The notes under the pieces are model-generated. The model saw only the letters and a list, made by a program, of their open reading frames with translations, had not been told where the DNA came from and ran no database searches. From positions 234,004,297 to 234,068,296 of the forward strand of contig OX336396.1 in the NCBI GenBank assembly GCA_946902985.2: 64,000 nt of DNA, written 5' to 3'. This DNA comes from Meconema thalassinum (lineage: Eukaryota > Arthropoda > Insecta > Orthoptera > Tettigoniidae). A program made the position numbers and the translations under genes. Positions 9,750 to 19,954 of this stretch are shown one piece after another (position 1 is the stretch's first letter; every line of letters starts with the position of its first letter).

Positions 9750-10525
9750 ATGGTGGAGAAAAGCTACAGATCGGAAATGAGGAAATTAAAACAGTCACTA
9801 AATTTAAATATTTGGGTTCAAACAATAGAAGCTGGGGGAACAAGTTCATGTGAAACTAAGAAATGTTTTTAGGTTTATGCCGTGTCTTGTGTGGGTTTTC
9901 GACTACGACACTTACACACCGTGCTCGGACCCCCACAGGCGTAGCGAACTGCGCGCTACCTCCCTTTTTATGAAGCGCACCTGAACCTATTAACTGCAAG
10001 AGATAAATTAACTCCAGTAGCTCTAACCTCCTTATGAAGGCATCCAAAATGATGGTACGAGTATATTGGCTTTCACGGCCAGTGAATTAGAACTCAAGCT
10101 GGTTCATTAGCGGCCTCTTGATGTCCGTGCCTGGACCCCCACGGGAGTAGCGAACTGCGAGCTACCTGGGCGAAACCCCACACAAGACATGGCATAATCC
10201 TAGAAAAATTGCTAAATTTTAATTCACTGGCCGTGAAAGCCAAATTCGTCTGAAATTGAGAAAAGAGTAAGTGAGGCTAGGCGATCATTGGAGCATTAAA
10301 TTCCTTTTTATGGAGCAGAAATATTTTAAACAAAACTAAGAAACTTATTTAGGCTACAGTTCATTGGTAGGCTAAGGATTTTATTATATGGAGAAGAAAC
10401 TTGGTCGTTAAACAGACAGCAAACATATTATTAGTAACAGAGATGGATTATTGGAGGAGGGAGGCAAGAAAATCAAGTTTGGATAAAATTAGAAATATGA
10501 GAATCATAGATATTATGCCGGTATA
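9750..10525 (+). pseudogene. LINE reverse transcriptase relic, C-terminal half, part 1
   Basis: Translated plus-strand pieces read GNEEIKTVTKFKYLGS (about 9775-9822). After an interruption by an inverted-repeat element come EIEKRVSEARRSL, LLYGEETWSLN and TEMDYWRREARKSSLDKIRN (10243-10510). The order FKYLGS, then LLYGSETW, then EMDFWRR..R.SR..KIRN is characteristic of the thumb/C-terminal part of insect non-LTR reverse transcriptases. Several stops and shifts are present. The rest of the same LINE resumes at 11887, beyond the tandem-repeat element. Confidence 0.7.
9858..10242. mobile_element. Inverted-repeat element inserted in LINE
   Basis: The segment ttggctttcacggccagtga (10068) is repeated inverted as tcactggccgtgaaagccaa (10242). 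A second pair is taggtttatgccgtgtcttg (about 9870) against caagacatggcataatccta (about 10200). Between them ggacccccac and gtagcgaactgcg occur twice in direct orientation (about 9928 and 10131). It splits the LINE frame between the FKYLGS and LLYGEETW motifs. The related piece at 4600-4690 shows it is a family. No coding capacity is visible, so a MITE-like or composite foldback element is likely. Confidence 0.6.
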
Positions 10526-10534
10526 AACAAGAAG

Positions 10535-11886
10535 TTCCGTGAAGAACTATACAGCCTACTTTTCATGCCAATGATTATTCTACAGTATATGAACCTATCT
10601 AGAATAATGACAAAATTAAGTTGGTAATATCGAAATATCAAATTAGTTCAAAATATACCTGGTATAATTTAGCCTAATATAGCACTACAGTCGGCAGCCC
10701 TGGTGACTGAATATATTCCTAGTTCCATCTCTTAAGGTACAGAATACAAAATTAGGTTGAAGTCCAATGGACGTTACATGCAGTTAGACACTGGATCAAT
10801 CAGCACGCGTAAAAGCATGTTGCCAACAATATCATGCGTGTGCTGGTCAGAAATAATCTGAAATATTATGATATCTTGTTGTGCCAATTTTGGATGAAAT
10901 CCATTTGTTATTATAGGAGTTACATGTATTTTAAAATTGGACATATCAGCAGGCATAGAATCATGTTGGCAGCACTGCCATGTATTAATTACTCCAAATT
11001 AATCTACAATGTCAGGTGCTATACGTGGGCAAAGTATAGAGCTTTTGGCTTGCATACTTTCTGATATATTGATATTAGGGTAAAAAAATATAGACAGCAT
11101 TTATTAACAGTTGGCAGCCCTGATTGCTCTTAACAATACTTACAGTCATTCTGTTATGGTACACATAGCACATACGAAATTTGGTTGTAATCCAACTGAT
11201 AGTATAGAAGTTACATGTATTTAAAAATTGGTACTATCAGCAGGCTTATAATCATGTTGGTGGAACTGACGTATATAAGTTACGCAAAATTAATCTAAAA
11301 TGTCAGAATATACGTGTGCATAGTTTAAAGCTGTTGGCTTGCATACTTTCTGATATATTGGTATTTGGATAAAAAATAGAGAGAGCAATTATTAACAGTT
11401 GGCAGCCCTGGTGGCTCTTAAGAATACGCTCAATCATATCTGTTTGTGTACAGATATTACATACAAAATTTGGTTGAAATCCAATTGATAGTGTAGAAAT
11501 TATATGCATTTAAACATTGGACCTATCAGAAGGCTTAAAATTATTTTGGCAACACTGTCATGGTTGGCCTCCTGAAAATTAAACTGAAATAGTATTATCT
11601 GCATGTGTACCAATTTTGGAATAGCTCCCATGCATACCTTGCGAGATATCCAACATGGAGCTCAAATTTCTAGTGCGTTTTTTCAGCAGTTGGTAGCACT
11701 GACATCATTTTCAAATATGGACGTGAGATATTTCGGTGCACATCTTTACTCATACTAAATTTGGTTTTGATTGCTGCAGCCGTTTAGGAGTTGATAGGGG
11801 GGGACACACACACCGCCAGACAGACAGACAGACAGACACACATTTTCCCGGATCGATCTCATAAGTCTACTTTTTCCTAATTTTTG
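10535..11886 (-). mobile_element. Hairpin-capped tandem-repeat element, copy i
   Basis: The left end, agttccgtgaagaactatac followed by agcctacttttcat, is the reverse complement of the right end of the copy at 28690-29895. The right end, cttatgag in complement followed by a gaca microsatellite, matches the other end of that copy. Inside are about four diverged units of roughly 290-300 bp, each with gttggcagccctg (near 10693, 11109, 11397 and 11690) and atttggttgaaatccaa-like text. It lies between two parts of a LINE frame, so it is an insertion. Confidence 0.6.
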
Positions 11887-12135
11887 CAAAATGTGAAAAG
11901 TAGGCTAAAAATACTAGGAGTGGTTGAAGAAAGAAGATTACAATGGTTTGGACATGTGAAAAGGATGCAGAGTAGTAGAAATCCGAATTCAATGTTACAT
12001 TGGCAAGCTGAAGGCAAACGGAAACGGGGCAAACCAAGAGAACAATGGATTGATGGTGTAAAGAGAAGCATGGCTACCAGAGGCTTCATCGAGGAAGATG
12101 CTAAAGACCGATATTTATGGAGGAGTAGAATACTT
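11887..12135 (+). pseudogene. LINE ORF2 C-terminus, part 2
   Basis: The plus frame reads LGVVEERRLQWFGHVKRMQ, then EGKRKRGKPREQWIDGVKRS and EEDAKDRYLWRSRI. The RLQWFGHVKRM and G-K-R-K-R-G-K-P-R..W.D segments are the standard tail of insect non-LTR reverse transcriptases. It continues the relic at 9750-10525, from which it is separated by the tandem-repeat element. The frame is open over about 80 codons, though isolated from any start. Confidence 0.7.
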
Positions 12136-12309
12136 TTGGGTTCAAGGAAAACTACTGTATTGTAGAAAATTCCTAATAGAGAAGATTATAAATAAATGTT
12201 TGGTGCCTCTCAGTCGGTCAACACGAATGTACCCAAAAGAGTTGGGTTATACCCTAATCCTGAAAAAAATTACATGAGATGAAAAAATACACTAGGATGA
12301 CTTCAACTG

Positions 12310-12802
12310 TGTGAATGCGAACACACAAAAAATCAGTAATCTATTCAAAATGCAAGGCATAAAAATAGCAATCACAACGAACAACACAACCGGTAGGCAC
12401 CTGCAAAACAGTAATCTAAATAAACAAGACCCTTATTCATAGTCAGGGGTATATTCTATTACGTGCCAAGATAATGGTTGTCAAGCTAATTACATCGGAC
12501 AGAGAGGACGACGAGTAGATACACGTTACAATGAACATAGGAATGCGATTAAGTACGGAACACATTCAGCCGCATGCGAACATATGTGTGACGTGGGGCA
12601 CAGCTTCACTAACATTGAAACTTACCTAAAAATGATTCATCACGAATCGAAAGGCAGAGCTCTTGACATAAAGGAAGCAATCGAGATACACCTAGCCAAA
12701 AGGAACAACCCCAACAATCTAAATAAACATACTTTCGTGGAGAGCTCACCCCTCTGCACTCTACTAAGAAACACATCCTGTCGGAAACAAGACACAACTT
12801 AG
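12310..12802 (+). pseudogene. Penelope GIY-YIG endonuclease relic
   Basis: The frame reads FKMQGIKIAITTNNTTGRHL, an in-frame stop near 12439, then SGVYSITCQDNGCQANYIGQ. It continues through a conserved R-x-x-x-T-R-Y-N-E-H, HMCDVGHSF and KGRALDIKEAIEIHL. GVY...NYIGQ is the GIY-YIG signature, and GHSF plus a late E-L/I-E-I helix are typical of Penelope endonucleases. The domain nicks DNA to prime reverse transcription. The in-frame TAG and absent reverse transcriptase show it is dead. Confidence 0.8.
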
Positions 12803-13461
12803 CGATACAGCCAAACTAGATAAAAAAAAGGGGGGGGGGGTTATGGGGGGATTTTAATAGGTAAATGTTATCAGGATCAGGAGTACGATGTACTTTTGTC
12901 TTCAATAAACCTAGGCCGGCATTCGCGTCAGTATTAAAGGTGCCGGGGCGTCCTCAAAGACCGGCAGCACTTGTACTGGGCTTCTATCTTAGGCGTGGCG
13001 AGGACTGATCCACGGTCTTTAATAGTTGAAGACCTTCCTGTATTCAATAACATACATCTTATCTAGACTTGGCAACACGCCAGAAGTACACATGCATTGA
13101 CAACAGACAGCACATAGGATTACGGGGTGGGGGGAGGGAAACACCAGTTCAGTGAGATAAAATTCCAATTCTGTCGACCGTCACCTGGGCAAGAGGGAAG
13201 TTGATACTGCTCGCAGCTACAGCGCGGAAGACACCCAACCAGATAAGTAGTAGCCTGAACTATACAGCACAACCATAGTCGACTTTTCACAACCATATAG
13301 TCACTCCAAACAAACAAATTCCGGATTTCTATCACCATCTTAGCATTTCACCTAGCATACACTGACAAGCTGCATTACCAATACTGCAACTAAATAATTG
13401 TACATATAGTAAATATTGTCACCTGAATTTTCAAACATAGATTTTATAGTCTAAGTGTAGT

Positions 13462-13502
13462 GGATCTGATGATGATCGCTTGACGATCAAAACTGGTCAT
13501 CC
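13462..13502 (+). ncRNA. Hammerhead-ribozyme-like motif in Penelope repeat
   Basis: The order is stem I GGAT (13462-13465), CTGATGA core (13466-13472), stem II TGATCG..CGATCA (13473-13478 with 13484-13489, loop CTTGA), AAAC, a minimal stem III, GTC cleavage triplet (13496-13498) and ATCC closing stem I (13499-13502). This is the compact hammerhead layout known from Penelope-like elements. The G of the canonical GAAA is read as A here, unless the outermost stem II pair is counted differently. That change would be expected to weaken or abolish cleavage. Confidence 0.6.
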
Positions 13503-13599
13503 TAGTGTATTGATTAATCTCATGTAATGTTTTTGTGGGTACATTCGTGTTGACCGACTGAAAAGCACCAAATTTATGTTTACTAAGGCAACACTGAAA

Positions 13600-13626
13600 C
13601 ATGGCTTCAAACCCCATAAAGAGAAG

Positions 13627-13662
<36 letters not shown>

Positions 13663-14145
13663 TTATGCACATAGATGTTCATTAAATGCTGTCGATTCCA
13701 GTTGTATTTTACTGTAGCAAACTTAATGTCACAGATAGGAATGAAATAGACACTTTTGTAACAAATCTCGTCAGCTGGAATCATGTGTGTGCTTGAACCG
13801 TACTAATGAATTACAGTTTTAGATCACAGAGCCCTCTCATTAGAGCCCGGCTGCAGATGACAGAGTGGAGGACCCATGAGCCTCGTCTTATCAGGTTACT
13901 TAACGCTCTGCATTGTTTAAGGCCACCAATTACCGACCACAAGCTCTCGTGTGGACATGTCATTACCTACTGTCACGTTATCACTGGGTAGCTGATCGGG
14001 GTATCAGCTAGCTTTTGTTTTCCAATTTATATAGGCCTACTATATTTCACTCTTTCATTTACAGTATTTTTTCCGCTCTAAAAGGTCAAAAATTGCTATC
14101 TGGGGGTCTCTCTCTCTAATTGATGTTTTTGATGTTGTTTGAGTG
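13600..14145. other. Microsatellite and spacer
   Basis: An ATT-triplet run lies at about 13630-13662. The following 480 bp show no recognised repeat or domain. A 61-codon frame at 13806 is not supported. Confidence 0.45.
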
Positions 14146-14146
14146 T

Positions 14147-14783
14147 TCAGTCTTTCGACAGGTTTGATGCAGCTATCCATGCTTCCCTATCCTGAGCTAA
14201 TCGTTTCATCTCTGCATAGCTACCATACCCTACACCCGAGTCAATGTGTTTAACATATTCTAACCTTGGTCTACCCCTACTGTTCTCAACCTCGACCGTT
14301 CCTTCTGTAACTAAGTTTCCTATTCCTGGGTGTCTTAGTACGTGTCCTACCAACCTATCTCTTCTCTTCATTAGCAGTTGCCAGAAACATCTCTCCTCTC
14401 CCACTCGTCTTAATACCTCTTCATTCGTAACCCTATCTGCCCTTCTGATCTTCATTATTCTCCTGTAAACCCATATTTCAAACGCTTCAATTCTCTTCTT
14501 TTCTGCTGCACCAATAGTCTACGTTTCACTTCCATAGAGCACCACGCTCCAGACAAAGGCTTTCAAAATTGACTTCTTAATACCTAAATCTATATTCGAT
14601 GTCAACATATTCATTTTCTGTAGAAATGCTTTCCTTGCCTGTTATATCCTCATTGTTTCGTCCATCACTGGTTATTTTGCTTCCCAAGTAAAAGAAGTCA
14701 CCTACTTCCTTTAGCTTTCCCCCTGCCAATTCGACATCCATAGGGATTTCTGATTTCTTTCGACTGCATTCCAATATTTTATC
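14147..14783 (-). pseudogene. LINE ORF2 C-terminal relic (minus strand)
   Basis: On the minus strand, from 14775 downward, the frames read CSRKKSEIPMDVELAGGKLK and VGDFFYLGSKITSDGR. After shifts come RRADRVTNEEVLRRVGEER, RDRLVGHVLRHPG and LAQDREAWIAAS. The FFYLGSKIT.DGR, DRV.NEEVLRRV and GHVLRH blocks are landmarks of insect LINE reverse transcriptase C-termini. Together with 15051-15288 it forms one broken copy, interrupted by a MITE-like repeat at 14784-15050. The 102-codon frame 14147-14455 is the longest surviving piece. Confidence 0.75.
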
Positions 14784-15050
14784 ATTTTACATGATTATGT
14801 CGACTTCGCTGGGGTCTGGCGTTATGTTACGGTGACGGGACGAAATGTACCGAGAATGCACTGAGGTGTGTGACGTCATATTACTGCTTGAGCTTATTCG
14901 TTTCCCAGCGCGCTCCGGTGAGCGTGACGTCATCCAACCAGCTACCTCATTTGACCTTGGTTTGCACTGACTTTTTTTTTTTTGAAAACGGACTTTGAGT
15001 TCACGCAGCATTTGTAGCATTTAAAATCATATAAAGTCTAGTCTTTCAGA
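14784..15050. mobile_element. MITE-like repeat, also the Gypsy target family
   Basis: The left part carries gtcgacttcgctggggtctg, acggtgacgggacgaaatgt and accgagaatgcactg. The right part ends agcatttaaaatcatataaa. The same left text occurs at 33040-33140 and the same right text at 57743-57765, on the two sides of the large Gypsy insertion. The centre differs between copies. It interrupts the LINE frame between the YLGS and FADD motifs. No coding capacity. Confidence 0.6.
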
Positions 15051-15288
15051 CTGACTATAAATATTTTTGTTTTACATTTATTAATTTTCACCATGAATTA
15101 TTTCCTCAAGACAGAATCCATACCATTTAAAAACTCATTCAAATCCTCAGGTGTGTCGGTTATGATGACGATGTCATCAGCAAATCTCAGAATTGAAATT
15201 ATTTCTCCTTGAATCTTTACACCTACTTTGAATTTTTCTCCAATTCCTTTCATTGCTTGTTCAATGTATAGATTGAAAAGTATTGGTG
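15051..15288 (-). pseudogene. LINE reverse transcriptase fragment with FADD motif
   Basis: The minus strand reads PILFNLYIEQAMKGIGEKFK, then ILRFADDIVIITDTPEDLNE and FLNGMDSVLRK. F-A-D-D is the catalytic motif of non-LTR reverse transcriptases. The preceding SPILFNLYIEQA is the upstream conserved block. It joins at 15288 to a SINE flanked by a duplication that cuts directly through this block. A second fragment of the same family, with FTDD instead, lies at 61283-61400. Confidence 0.8.
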
Positions 15289-15608
15289 TTTTTTTCTTTC
15301 GTGTAGCCTCCTGAGAGGCCGAGTGCAGATCTTTCTAGTCGACGCCCGTGGGCGACCTGCGCGTCGGGATGAGAGATGGAATGGATGAAGATGAATGAAA
15401 CTGGGCAAGGATGTGGAAGGAAGCGGCCGTGGCATGTCAGAAGGTACTGTCCCAGCATTTGTCTGGTGTTGAAAATGGGAAATCACGGAAAACCATTTCA
15501 AGGACAGCCGACGGCGGGGCTCGAACCCACGCGTCTACCGAGTCAGCAGAGAGCTTGGCCCCTTGACCTAACGCAGCGCTTTAGCCCGCGTAGCCACTAC
15601 TGTCGGTT
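15289..15608 (-). repeat. tRNA-derived SINE (family D) in LINE
   Basis: The target duplication AGTATTGGTG flanks it (15279-15288 and 15609-15618). The head on the minus strand includes TGGCTACGCGGG and GGTTCGAGCCC. The tail is a T-run on the plus strand after the left duplication. It shares the body (gaaactgggcaaggatgtgg, ggaagcggccgtgg) with the SINE at 15894-16258. The open frames here are repeat by-products. Confidence 0.85.
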
Positions 15609-15699
15609 AGTATTGGTGATACGTTGAAGGATCAAAATTTAAACACGGATATCTGGTGGTTACCATGGCAACAAGTGTTTGTCATCTAGGCCTATGCAT

Positions 15700-15806
15700 T
15701 CAAGTACAGTAGAGGCAAAAAGTTATCCGCACGATTGTTATCCGTCCCGCATTAGAAACCAAGGAAAGGAAGATTTTGAGGAAAATCTTAGGTCCGGTTA
15801 AAGAGT
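15700..15806 (+). pseudogene. LINE ORF2 piece before SINE insertion
   Basis: The frame reads VIRPALETKERKILRKILGP. R-K-I-L-G-P is the LINE block that normally precedes the YGHL segment. That segment is found in degraded form after the SINE at 16741. The sequence stops at the ttggttgg tail of the inserted SINE. Confidence 0.6.
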
Positions 15807-16720
15807 TTGGTTGGTTGGTTCCTTAGTTAAGGGGTTGCGGCAACTCGGTCATGTAGCCCCGTGTACATTGGGTTTATGTAGAATCTGTCTGATGTAGTAT
15901 GTCTACCCCTTATTATTCCCGTTTTCCAACGGGGTCGGGGATGAGATGCGATGGAGTCTTTGTGGCGATGGTTTTTACAGCTGGATGCCCTTCCTGACAC
16001 CAACCTCATGAGAGGAGTTAATGAGAGATGAAATGAATGATGCTGAATGAAACTGGGCAAGGATGTGGAAGGAAGCGGCCGTGGCCTGTCAGAAGGTACC
16101 GTCCCAGCATTTGCCTGGTGTTGAAAATGGGAAACCATGGAAAACCATTTCAAGGACGGCCGACGGTGGGGTTCGAATCCACGCGTCTACCGAGTCAGCA
16201 GAGAGCTTGGCCCCATGACCTAACGCTGCGCTTTAGCCAGCTGAGCCACTGCTGTCGGTATGTAGAATCTGTCTGATAACCGGTGTTAATATTGTGATGA
16301 CTGTATTAGTGTGTGTTATCAGTTTTTTGAATTAACGTAAAGACTGCAGACGATAATTTCAAGTAGTTCCTACTTTCGCTACCAAATGCTACTATCCACG
16401 ACACCTAGCTGTGGACTTGGCTACTGCTAGATGCCATCGCAACCAGTGTCCGGTGACGAACGTAGGAATTTGAGAGCATTAATCACACCTAACCTACAAA
16501 TTTTGGCTTCACACAAGTGTAGTTAGTGGAAGGTTCTTTTTCATGCAATACATCTATGACATGGGACCGCCGGTTTTACTAACCCCCCCCCCCGATGGAA
16601 GGAATACTGAGGGATTTTAACGGTCTTAATAATCTGACGAATTCGTCCGGGTTTGAACCCGCAACCATGGGCATAGAAGCTCAGCATGCTACCAACTACG
16701 TCACAATGGTGAGCTAAAAA
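15807..16720 (-). repeat. SINE family A (AACC-tail variant), split by SINE D
   Basis: The tail (ggttggttccttag, about 15812) lies on the left, and the tRNA head (GGTTCAAACCC complement, about 16645) on the right. It contains a nested SINE at 15894-16258 with a 19-bp duplication. A C-run interrupts the body near 16582. The whole unit separates two parts of a LINE frame. Confidence 0.75.
15894..16258 (-). repeat. tRNA-derived SINE (family D) nested in SINE A
   Basis: The duplication TATGTAGAATCTGTCTGAT (15875-15893 and 16259-16277) is perfect over 19 bp. The minus-strand head has TGGCTCAGCTGG as A box, and the B box region lies near 16170. The body matches the copy at 15289-15608. Confidence 0.9.
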
Positions 16721-16729
16721 AAAGGAACT

Positions 16730-17115
16730 AGGATTTATATACACATGCCGAGAATATCACGAACACGATGTGGAGAAAACGGATAACGTTTTATGGGCAC
16801 GTGACCCGAATGATGTCAACTCGAATAACTTAACGCATTTTCACTTTTCTCCAAGATAAAAGAAAGATAAAGGGAGCCTGGTTCTGTGAGATACAAAAAT
16901 ATCTGCACGAGATTGGGATCTCATGTGAAGATATCCAGGAGCGTGACTAGCTTAAGAGAAAACTCTTCGATCACCGGAGTTTCCAATCTAAGCTGACGAT
17001 GAAAACTGGAAAGGCGTGGACAAAAGTGAGAAAAGAACAAAGTCCACTAATGAAGGAACTCTGGGCTAATGTCAAAGCTAAAAGGAAACAGTTGAAATGG
17101 CATGGTCCTTAGTTG
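16730..17115 (+). pseudogene. LINE ORF2 3' end relic
   Basis: The best frame reads GAWFCEIQKYLHEIGISCED, followed by IQERD, then KLFDHRSFQSKLTMKTGKAW and TKVRKEQSPLMKELWANVKA. This is the C-terminal tail of a LINE class in which GSW..EV..DL.E..I is followed by a lysine-rich KTGR.WTEERK motif. Stops and shifts upstream (16740-16860) separate it from the FYGHL-type block. It continues from 15700-15806 across the nested SINEs. Confidence 0.6.
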
Positions 17116-17989
17116 GGCGAAACGAAACAAAAATAATAGTAACTAGCGGACCCGTGCGAGAAAAATCGCATGTTCATTAGCCACACTTTCCCCAATAGGT
17201 TTATAATGAGAGACTTACGGAGAAAGGTTGTTATGTTTTTATTTCAACCAAATGATTACAGAACACTATTTACATTTCAGTTAGAATTCCAATTTCTACG
17301 TTCCCTAATTTAAGAAGACAATCACTGAAAATTTGAGCATCGTAACACTCACCGGTTATTCGATATTTATCAAATTATACGATTTGAGTACTAATTCCTT
17401 TTATTTACTGTTCCTGAATGCCATGCAAAATGATAGAGGGAAGACCTCAGAATGTTAAAATGACATGAAACAGGCATCACAGCGGGCAAAATGTGAAGTG
17501 GACAGTAGTTATGGTGTGTATCTTCCTACAACAACAGCACCTGCATATCGCACACTTCGGTCTTTTTTTAAAGTCATTTTTTAAAGAAATTATAGATATT
17601 TATGAAATTAAAGTGCAATTCGTCCACTGCTAATGTTTATTCTCTTTCATTTGAATGCTCATTTGTCACGATCGGTCGCTTGTGAGCGCCGCAGGAGGGA
17701 TCTATACGACTGAAATAATATTTACTAGTGGGCCCGTGTGAGTTCTCGCAACGTTGATGTAGGTTTATGGGGTAGTAGGGAAGAATGTGGGAGAACGAAG
17801 TTTTAAATATTGAAGAAATGTATTTATTGTTGTTCAACGGCATACGTACATGAGAAGAACACAAAGAATTCTGTAGAACAGTGTTTTGTACTTGCTACAG
17901 CACCTCTTTGTAGACAATGTTCGATGTTACGACGAATTAATCGGTTATTGTTTGCTCGGGAGTTTCTTCTACAGCAAATTTTACCCTAG
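17116..17989. repeat. Two copies of an ACTAGNGGNCCCG-type repeat start
   Basis: Plus-strand text actagcggacccgtgcgag (about 17144) and actagtgggcccgtgtgag (about 17724) begin two similar segments that each run on into otherwise unrecognised AT-rich sequence. The same opening occurs at 62041 (actagctgacccggcagacg) and inverted near 59285. No coding was found. Confidence 0.5.
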
Positions 17990-19180
17990 TTTCGATTTTT
18001 GCAAAAAATGAAAGTAGACTTATGAGATCAACACAGGGCGAAAAAAAAGTGTGTCTGTCTGTGTGTGTGTGTGTGTGTGTATGTGTGTGTGTGAGTCTGT
18101 GTGTGTGTGAGAGTGTGTACTCTGAATGTCTGCCCCCCCCCTTATCAATTCAAACACGGTGAACGCGAATTGAACGAAATTTGGTACAAAGGTAGCACTA
18201 GCAAAGGACACCTCAGTGTCATGTTTTATATCGCCGCCATCTTGACGGAAACGTAATGGCGGCCACACAAATGTTCAAAGCTTAAATCAAATTACGACTA
18301 ACCTAATCATCCGATCTCTACCAAATTTTGCAACAACATACCTTTATGGAGGGAGCATCCTTTGACCAATCTAATAGGTCATTAGCCTAATAGTTTGCGG
18401 ATGGCGGCCATCTTTGTGTGAAAATCGATTCCCCCTATTAATTCAAACACGGTGAAACCGAATGGAACGAAATATGGTACAGAGGTAGAACTAGCAAAGG
18501 GCACCTCAGTGTCATGTTTTATATCGCCGCTATCTTGACAGATACGTAATGGCGGCCACACAAATGTTCAAAGCTTAAATCAAATTACGACTAACATAAT
18601 CATCCGATCTCTACCAAATTTTGCAACAACATACCTTTATGGAGGGAGCATCCTTTGACCAATCTAATAGGTCATTAGCCTGATAGTTTGCTGATGGCGG
18701 CCTTCTTTGTGTCAAAATCGATTCCCCCTATTAATTCGAACACGGTGAAACCGAATGGAACGAAATTTGGTACAAAGGTAAAGGGCACCTCAGTGTCATG
18801 TTTTATATCGCCGCCATCTTGACGGAAACGTAATGGCGGCCACACAAATGTTCAAAGCTTAAATCAAATTACGACTAACCTAATCATCCGATCTCTACCA
18901 AATTTTGCAACAACATACCTTTATGGAGGGAGCATCCTTTGACCAAACTAATAGGTCATTATCCTATTATTTTTCGGATGGCGGCCATCTTTGTGTGAAA
19001 ATAGATTCCCCCTATCATTTCGAACACGGTGAAACCGAATGGAACGAAATTTGGTACAGAGGTAGCACTAGCAAAGGGCACCTCATATTCATGTTGAATA
19101 TCCCTATAGCACGTTGTATTTCAACAAACTACTACAACCAACATTCAATTATACTCCTTGAAAAGGACAAAGTGGTATAG
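17985..19180 (+). mobile_element. Hairpin-capped tandem-repeat element, copy ii
   Basis: The left end is a near palindrome around gatttttgcaaaaaat, then agtagacttatgagatca and a TG microsatellite (about 18056-18115). It is followed by about 3.5 tandem units of roughly 285-296 bp. Each unit has ttcaaacacggtgaa, gaacgaaatttggtac, tcatgttttatatcgccgcc and atggcggcc. Units begin near 18141, 18437, 18729 and 19013. The opposite hairpin end seen in copies i and iii was not found, so this copy may be truncated at about 19090. Confidence 0.65.
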
Positions 19181-19189
19181 CAATACCCA

Positions 19190-19660
19190 TGCATTTAGGA
19201 GGAAGTAGGCTATATGTTCTTTACTGAACATCTTGTTACATTTGCAAAGGATTGAACCCTAGAGAAAGTCTTGGCGAGACCACACCGGAGCTATATGCTG
19301 AGAGAGACCTCAGCTAGCAGTACGCCGCGCTCCCGCCAGATGGCTGCCACCGCCACGCTGCCCTGCGCTCTAGCGGCAGGCTCGCCTAGCAGTACGCCCC
19401 ACTCCCGCCAGATGGCTGACGCCGGCGCGCTGCCCTGCGCTCTAGTGGCAGGCTCACCAGATTACGGTGCTCCCTTTGTAAATGTACATTTTTAAGGTAT
19501 TTATTTAATTGTGAGGCATTTAAAGAGGAAGTGAGTGCGTTTCGGGCACACATGGGGTTATGCGGAATCTGTAGGTACCCCATATGATTAGGTTGGTGTT
19601 AACAGGACCTTATTTTCGGTACAAAACCGTAATGGGACCTTAGCAGAATAATATAGGGAG
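19190..19660 (+). repeat. Dispersed repeat with internal 73-bp duplication
   Basis: The segment 19480-19660 (aggtatttatttaattgtga, taggttggtgttaa, aggaccttattttcggtac) is found inverted at 58605-58790. Within 19305-19450 a unit with ctagcagtacgcc, cagatggctg and ctgccctgcgctctag is repeated twice in tandem. No open frame of interest. It is probably a non-autonomous DNA element, but the ends are not defined. Confidence 0.5.
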
Positions 19661-19954
19661 GATGATGATGATAATAATTATATTCAATAATTAAATGGTC
19701 CTCTACTGATATGGAAGAAGAATGTAGCAAAATACGAACACTGTTGGCCAAACATAGAATACATCACTTCAATATAACCTTTAAGTACACGCGCTGGTGT
19801 ATAAAGAACACCAGCCGTACTAAAAATAGTATATTTTTGGTTGTAACGTCTCTGTAGGCTGTTAGGTGTCATCTAACATATCCCTAAAATGTTCCCAAAC
19901 GACTACAATCAGTGTCATTGTTGCCAGATTCATTTGTGCTGATTCACAGGAATA

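Larger units (their letters stand above)
12185..13625 (+). mobile_element. Penelope-like element fragment with inverted flanking repeats
   Basis: A GIY-YIG endonuclease relic (12310-12802) sits between two inverted repeats of about 100 bp. The left copy (about 12190-12305) contains tcagtcggtcaacacgaatg, and the right copy (about 13480-13600) has its complement. Penelope-like elements are known for GIY-YIG domains, pseudo-LTRs in varied orientation and hammerhead ribozymes. All three signs appear here. The reverse transcriptase part is missing. The right end runs into an ATT microsatellite (about 13630-13662). Confidence 0.7.

Noticed and set aside
10068..10242. cactggccgtg-type sequence resembling the lacZ alpha region of cloning vectors
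   Set aside because: The match is short, occurs twice in inverted orientation within an insect-type repeat and does not extend into vector sequence.
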